Assembly: GCA_034766995.1 (NCBI GenBank)
Contig: CM068317.1
Coordinates: forward strand, 33,830,001-33,894,000
Length of the DNA stretch: 64,000 nucleotides
Direction: 5' to 3'
DNA from: Acanthacorydalis orientalis
Lineage: Eukaryota > Arthropoda > Insecta > Megaloptera > Corydalidae
Part shown: positions 60,326 to 64,000 of the stretch, piece by piece
How the letters are laid out: the number at the start of each line of letters is the position of its first letter
Numbering within the stretch: position 1 is the stretch's first letter
Translations under genes and position numbers: made by a program
The notes under the pieces: generated by a model
The model's database searches: none
The model's input: the letters and a program-made list of their open reading frames with translations, nothing else
Told to the model about the DNA's origin: nothing

Positions 60326-63300
60326 TTAATCTAGAATTTTCTTTGAAAGTAATTCCATATTAAAATCACCCACTTTCTTTAAGGTCACTGGTTCTATGTA
60401 TGGTACAATCTGTAAATAATTGAATTTTTTTAATTTAATTACATAAAATATCATTTACATTATAATATCCTCATTGAAAATTATGAAATTGTTTTTAATA
60501 GACAATAATTCAATCAATTTTTATTAAATTAATTGAAACATTTTTTTTATAAAACTAATTTTCAAAAGATAGCTAATAAAATATATTTAGAATTGTTTGA
60601 ACAAACTAGAATATTTTAATCACTATTATTCTATACCTTATTAATACAATCAAATGGGAAAAAGTCCTGCACAAGACTGTAAAACTCGATATGTGTTTCG
60701 ACAATATGAAGACGTGCAAGTTTCTTTTTTAATAAGTCGATTACTTTACTATGAAAAATATCACCCTTTTTTGCATTATGTATTGCATTTGATATAAAAT
60801 ACAATATTTGTTTTGTATAATCATTTGTTTCTTCCTTATAACTACAAAAAATAAATCAAATAAAATAATAGAATATGTATAATTCTCTAAAAATTGTTGT
60901 ACCTTGATCTTAGTCTGGTCTGTAGAAAACCCATAAATTTTCGTGAAATCCAAGGGTTTAGTTTACAAGGTTTACTTAACTGCTTCTCATTAATTTCAAT
61001 ATTTCTTTTTTTAAAAAAATTCATTTCTGACTGCTTCATGTTATTTTTGGTGGCTTTTGGTTTTTTAAATTTTAAGTTAGATAAATTTCTTATTGGTTTT
61101 GCCTGTTTCTTACGTTGGGTATCAAAATTCTAAAAAATATTCAAACAAAAATTTCTTGCTATAACAATAAATAATAAGAACTTGAATAATAACAGTTTGT
61201 CATTTTTTTGTTATATATATGGTTTATTGAAAGCTGTCTTTTAAATTGATTTTCTTAAAACATACTAAATATAAAAACGCACTATTACAAAAAAAAAATG
61301 AAATAAAATTATATAAAATAATAACATTTTAGTTCTCGATATATGAAGTGAAGAATTATTATTAGCTAAGTTTTTCTTACCTTTTGAAGTAAAACGTTTC
61401 TTTCTTTTTCTTTTAAAATTGCACTTTGTAACGTTTTTTTTTTGTGTTTGTTTTGATCAGTATTTTTATGTTTCACTTCAGAAAAATCATTTTTTACCAT
61501 TTCAGCAGTTTTAGAACCTGATGTAATTTTAAAGTAATTTTTTATACTACTCTTATTATTATTATCAGAGTTTTTGATTGTTTGAAATGAATTTTTGTTC
61601 TGTATTTTATTTGCCATTTTTGGCACAAGAGTTTTTTCAGTTGAAGTTGGATTACTTGGCTCAATAAATACAAAATTTTGTTTTACAACCTCTTGTTTGT
61701 GGCTTTCTAAAAGAGTACTTGGTTTTTCTTGATTTGTTTTTTTAGGTGTTAGATTCTTATTTAAAGGAGTTGATATTTTTTCTAAATGTGTGAAATTTAA
61801 TTTTTTAGCTATGTGTATTTTTTCAAATTTGGAATATGTTAAACTATTTGTACTAGATAAATTTTCTTCTGTATTTTCTTGAGTAGTAATTTCTGCTTGT
61901 GTTATTTTTATGCTTGATTTGTTCGATAGTAGTTCTGTGACATTTGAACAACTCGAATTTTTATTGGAAACATTCTTCACTTTTGATATATTGTTGTCCC
62001 TATCAATTTCTATTAAACTTTTTGCAACATGAACATCAATTTTTTCAACAGCTTTAGTTTTTTGCAAATTATCTGATCTATTTTTAATAGTGTTAGAAGT
62101 TTTAATTTGTCTTAGATGTTTTTTTGATTGTTCTTCTACAACCTTTGTAGTTTTACTATGGTCGAAATTATGTTCAGAGTTATTTTTTTTTAATTGTTTT
62201 GAAGTATTATTTACATTAATACTAACAATTTTATCATCACTTTCATTGCCATTAAATAATAATTTATTACTTTGTGAATCATTTGAAATACTTTTTTCAA
62301 GATTGTTTTCTAGATTGTTGGTATTCTCGATAGTGCCCATTTTGATATCTTTTTGCAAGTGAACATTTAATGAATTTGAATTTAAAATGTGTTCTTGTGT
62401 AGTACTTAGTAACTGTTTTATATCATCAGATTTATGTTTCATATCTGTTTTAAAATCTCTTTCTATTTTGTTACTTTTTTGTAAACTGTCAGTATGATGT
62501 ATGTAATTTTCAGTCTGTTTTGGTGTATAGTTTCTGAAAGATACCTTACTTAATCCATTATATTCTAGGTGAGGTGAATTATGTTTTTCTGAATGATTTT
62601 TAGTTTTATCTTGTTTTTCTGTGAGTATTGTTTTATTTTTCTTTGTGTGATGTAAAATATCACTGTTACTATTAAAAGTATTTGTATCCTTATGATGTTC
62701 TGTTTCATACTGAGCAATCGAGTTTTGTGAATATTTTGCATTAGTATTAATCTGAATATCATTTTTGTCTGTCATCTGCTTCTTTTGTACATTATTTGAC
62801 ATGTTTTTAACCTGTCTTTGTTCAATTATATCTGTTTTATCACTAATTTCACTTAATATTTTATTTTCTTGATTTAACTCATTAGTTTCTTCATTTATGT
62901 CTATTGTTTCTAAACTGCTTGGGTAGTTATTGAAGTTATCTAAAAATTAATATTTATCTTATTATTTTTTGACGAACTCACTGAAATATGTATATAAATA
63001 AAAAGTAAATATAAAAAACTGTATATTTACCTGTTCTTTTAGTTCGTTGTAAATCATATAAAGGATTTTTTTCATTGTACTGATTATTCAGTTCCAACTG
63101 TAATTGAATTGTTGAATTAACATTATCTGAATTAATGTGTCCATTTTTTAATTTTTTATCATAATTATATGATGTTTTTAATGAATAATCAGGGGTTTTC
63201 TTAGACAAATTAGTTTGAAGTTCATTTGTAGTATTATTTGTGGAATGTTTTTTATACTTTGTTTTTAAAGTATTTTTAACTAATGACTGAGAGTGACTTT

Positions 63301-64000
63301 TTTGTATATTTTCCTCTTTAAAAGATGTTGAATATCTTTTAGTTATATTTGTTGTAGGTAAGTGATTTATTTCTTCTTTTTTATTTGAAACAGTTTTCTG
63401 AGAAACATCATTTTGTTCAGTATTGTCATTTGTAGACAATTTTGTAAATGTTTCTATTGACGTATGAGATATTTGAAGCATTTTTGAATTTGAACGTAAA
63501 ATTCTTTGACTTTGACGTATGCTTTTACTGGGTGTTTTTTCTATATTATTTTCTGGAACATCAGTTTGTTTTAATTTTTTTGAAGTTTCTTTACTTTCCA
63601 GTTCTAGATCTGCTAAAGGAATTAACTGAACAATTAATTCAGCATTATTAAAATTATGATCTTGTGCATTTTTTTCATTAATTATATCCTTTTTTTGTGA
63701 TTTATTCATATTTAATGAAAGAACATTTACATTTTCATTTCTTAATTGATCACTACAAATTTGGATTTCTGAAATATTTTTACTGTTACTTATGTTGGTT
63801 ATAATTTTATTTACATTTTCAGACTTCTGAGAATTTATATGAGTCATTTTCTCATTCGTTACACTATTAGGGCTATCATTTTCAGAAGATTTGCGTTTTT
63901 TATAAGTGTTATCAACATTATTTTTAAAACTGATTTCTTCATTTTTAATTGAACTATTCCTCTTTGAACTAGATTTTTTTTTATCTCTCAAACTATTTTT
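60326..64000 (-). CDS. Large Lys/Asn/Ser-rich protein of unknown function, 5' end cut by the window
   Basis: Minus-strand exons: beyond 64000 to 63031, 62939-61381, 61129-60903, 60841-60637, 60409-60326. Phases agree (1,0,2,0) and at least 1,014 codons are visible. The frame is open to the window edge, so the start lies outside. The first two exons encode roughly 840 residues of low-complexity, presumably disordered sequence rich in Lys, Asn, Ser, Thr and Glu, with many basic clusters (DKKKSSSKRN at the visible start) that suggest a nuclear protein. The last three exons differ. They encode a compact C-terminal module of about 150 residues, with NPWISRKFMGFLQTRLRS, a helix-rich stretch and FFPFDCINKIVPYIEPVTLK. 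That module looks folded and conserved, while the rest does not. I do not recognise the family. A chromatin or cell-cycle role would fit the composition but is not shown. Confidence 0.75.

Noticed and set aside
62090..62362. Plus-strand Leu/Cys/Phe-rich frames at 62090-62362 and 63448-63651, suggesting membrane proteins
   Set aside because: Reverse-strand reading of the Lys/Asn/Ser-rich minus-strand gene; reversing AAA/AAT-rich codons always gives Phe/Ile/Leu-rich frames.
60326..64000. Assigning the unidentified gene to a shugoshin-, sororin- or centromere-type family
   Set aside because: Only composition supports it. I could not match any defining motif of those families.

Overview
The window looks like nuclear DNA of an insect, most likely a hymenopteran. 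It is extremely AT-rich, has GT-AG introns, is studded with about 40 (TA)n microsatellites, and carries several mariner-type transposons. It holds an insect-type odorant receptor gene and a nuclear tRNA-Tyr with an intron in the anticodon loop. Hymenoptera is an inference from gene content and composition; insect is well supported.

Layout. Positions 1-12,000 hold no protein gene that I can support, only (TA)n tracts, a decayed mariner (1861-3029) and a possible hAT-like terminal fragment near 11,040. From about 12.1 kb to 31.3 kb lies a plus-strand gene for a pleckstrin-homology (PH) domain protein. Two exons are certain (16684-16877 and 29336-31273), separated by a 12.5 kb intron holding three mariner copies, and a possible first exon lies at 12141-12195. 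From 31.3 to 42.5 kb there is mostly AT-rich DNA with long (TA)n tracts, two GC-richer inverted-repeat elements (39.17-39.39 kb and 40.31-40.75 kb) and a tRNA-Tyr gene (41219-41305, minus).

The right third is gene-dense. A six-exon plus-strand gene (42497-45626) encodes a 600-residue single-pass receptor with a SEFIR domain (IL-17 receptor-like). Then come four minus-strand genes: a two-exon MADF/BESS-like DNA-binding protein (47432-48654), a six-exon odorant receptor of 412 residues (50262-53018), a thirteen-exon HECT ubiquitin ligase matching UBE3C (55498-59659, 1,014 residues), and the 3' part of a large Lys/Asn/Ser-rich protein of unknown function (60326 to the window end). I assembled the exons by hand from splice sites; every junction was checked for reading-phase agreement.

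The genes do not form a pathway. The candidates for something unusual are the insect SEFIR receptor, the two foldback/inverted-repeat elements near 39-41 kb, mariners whose termini resemble those of human Hsmar1/MADE1, and hairpin-like compound microsatellites. I found no CRISPR array, no operon and no evidence for a new multi-gene system.
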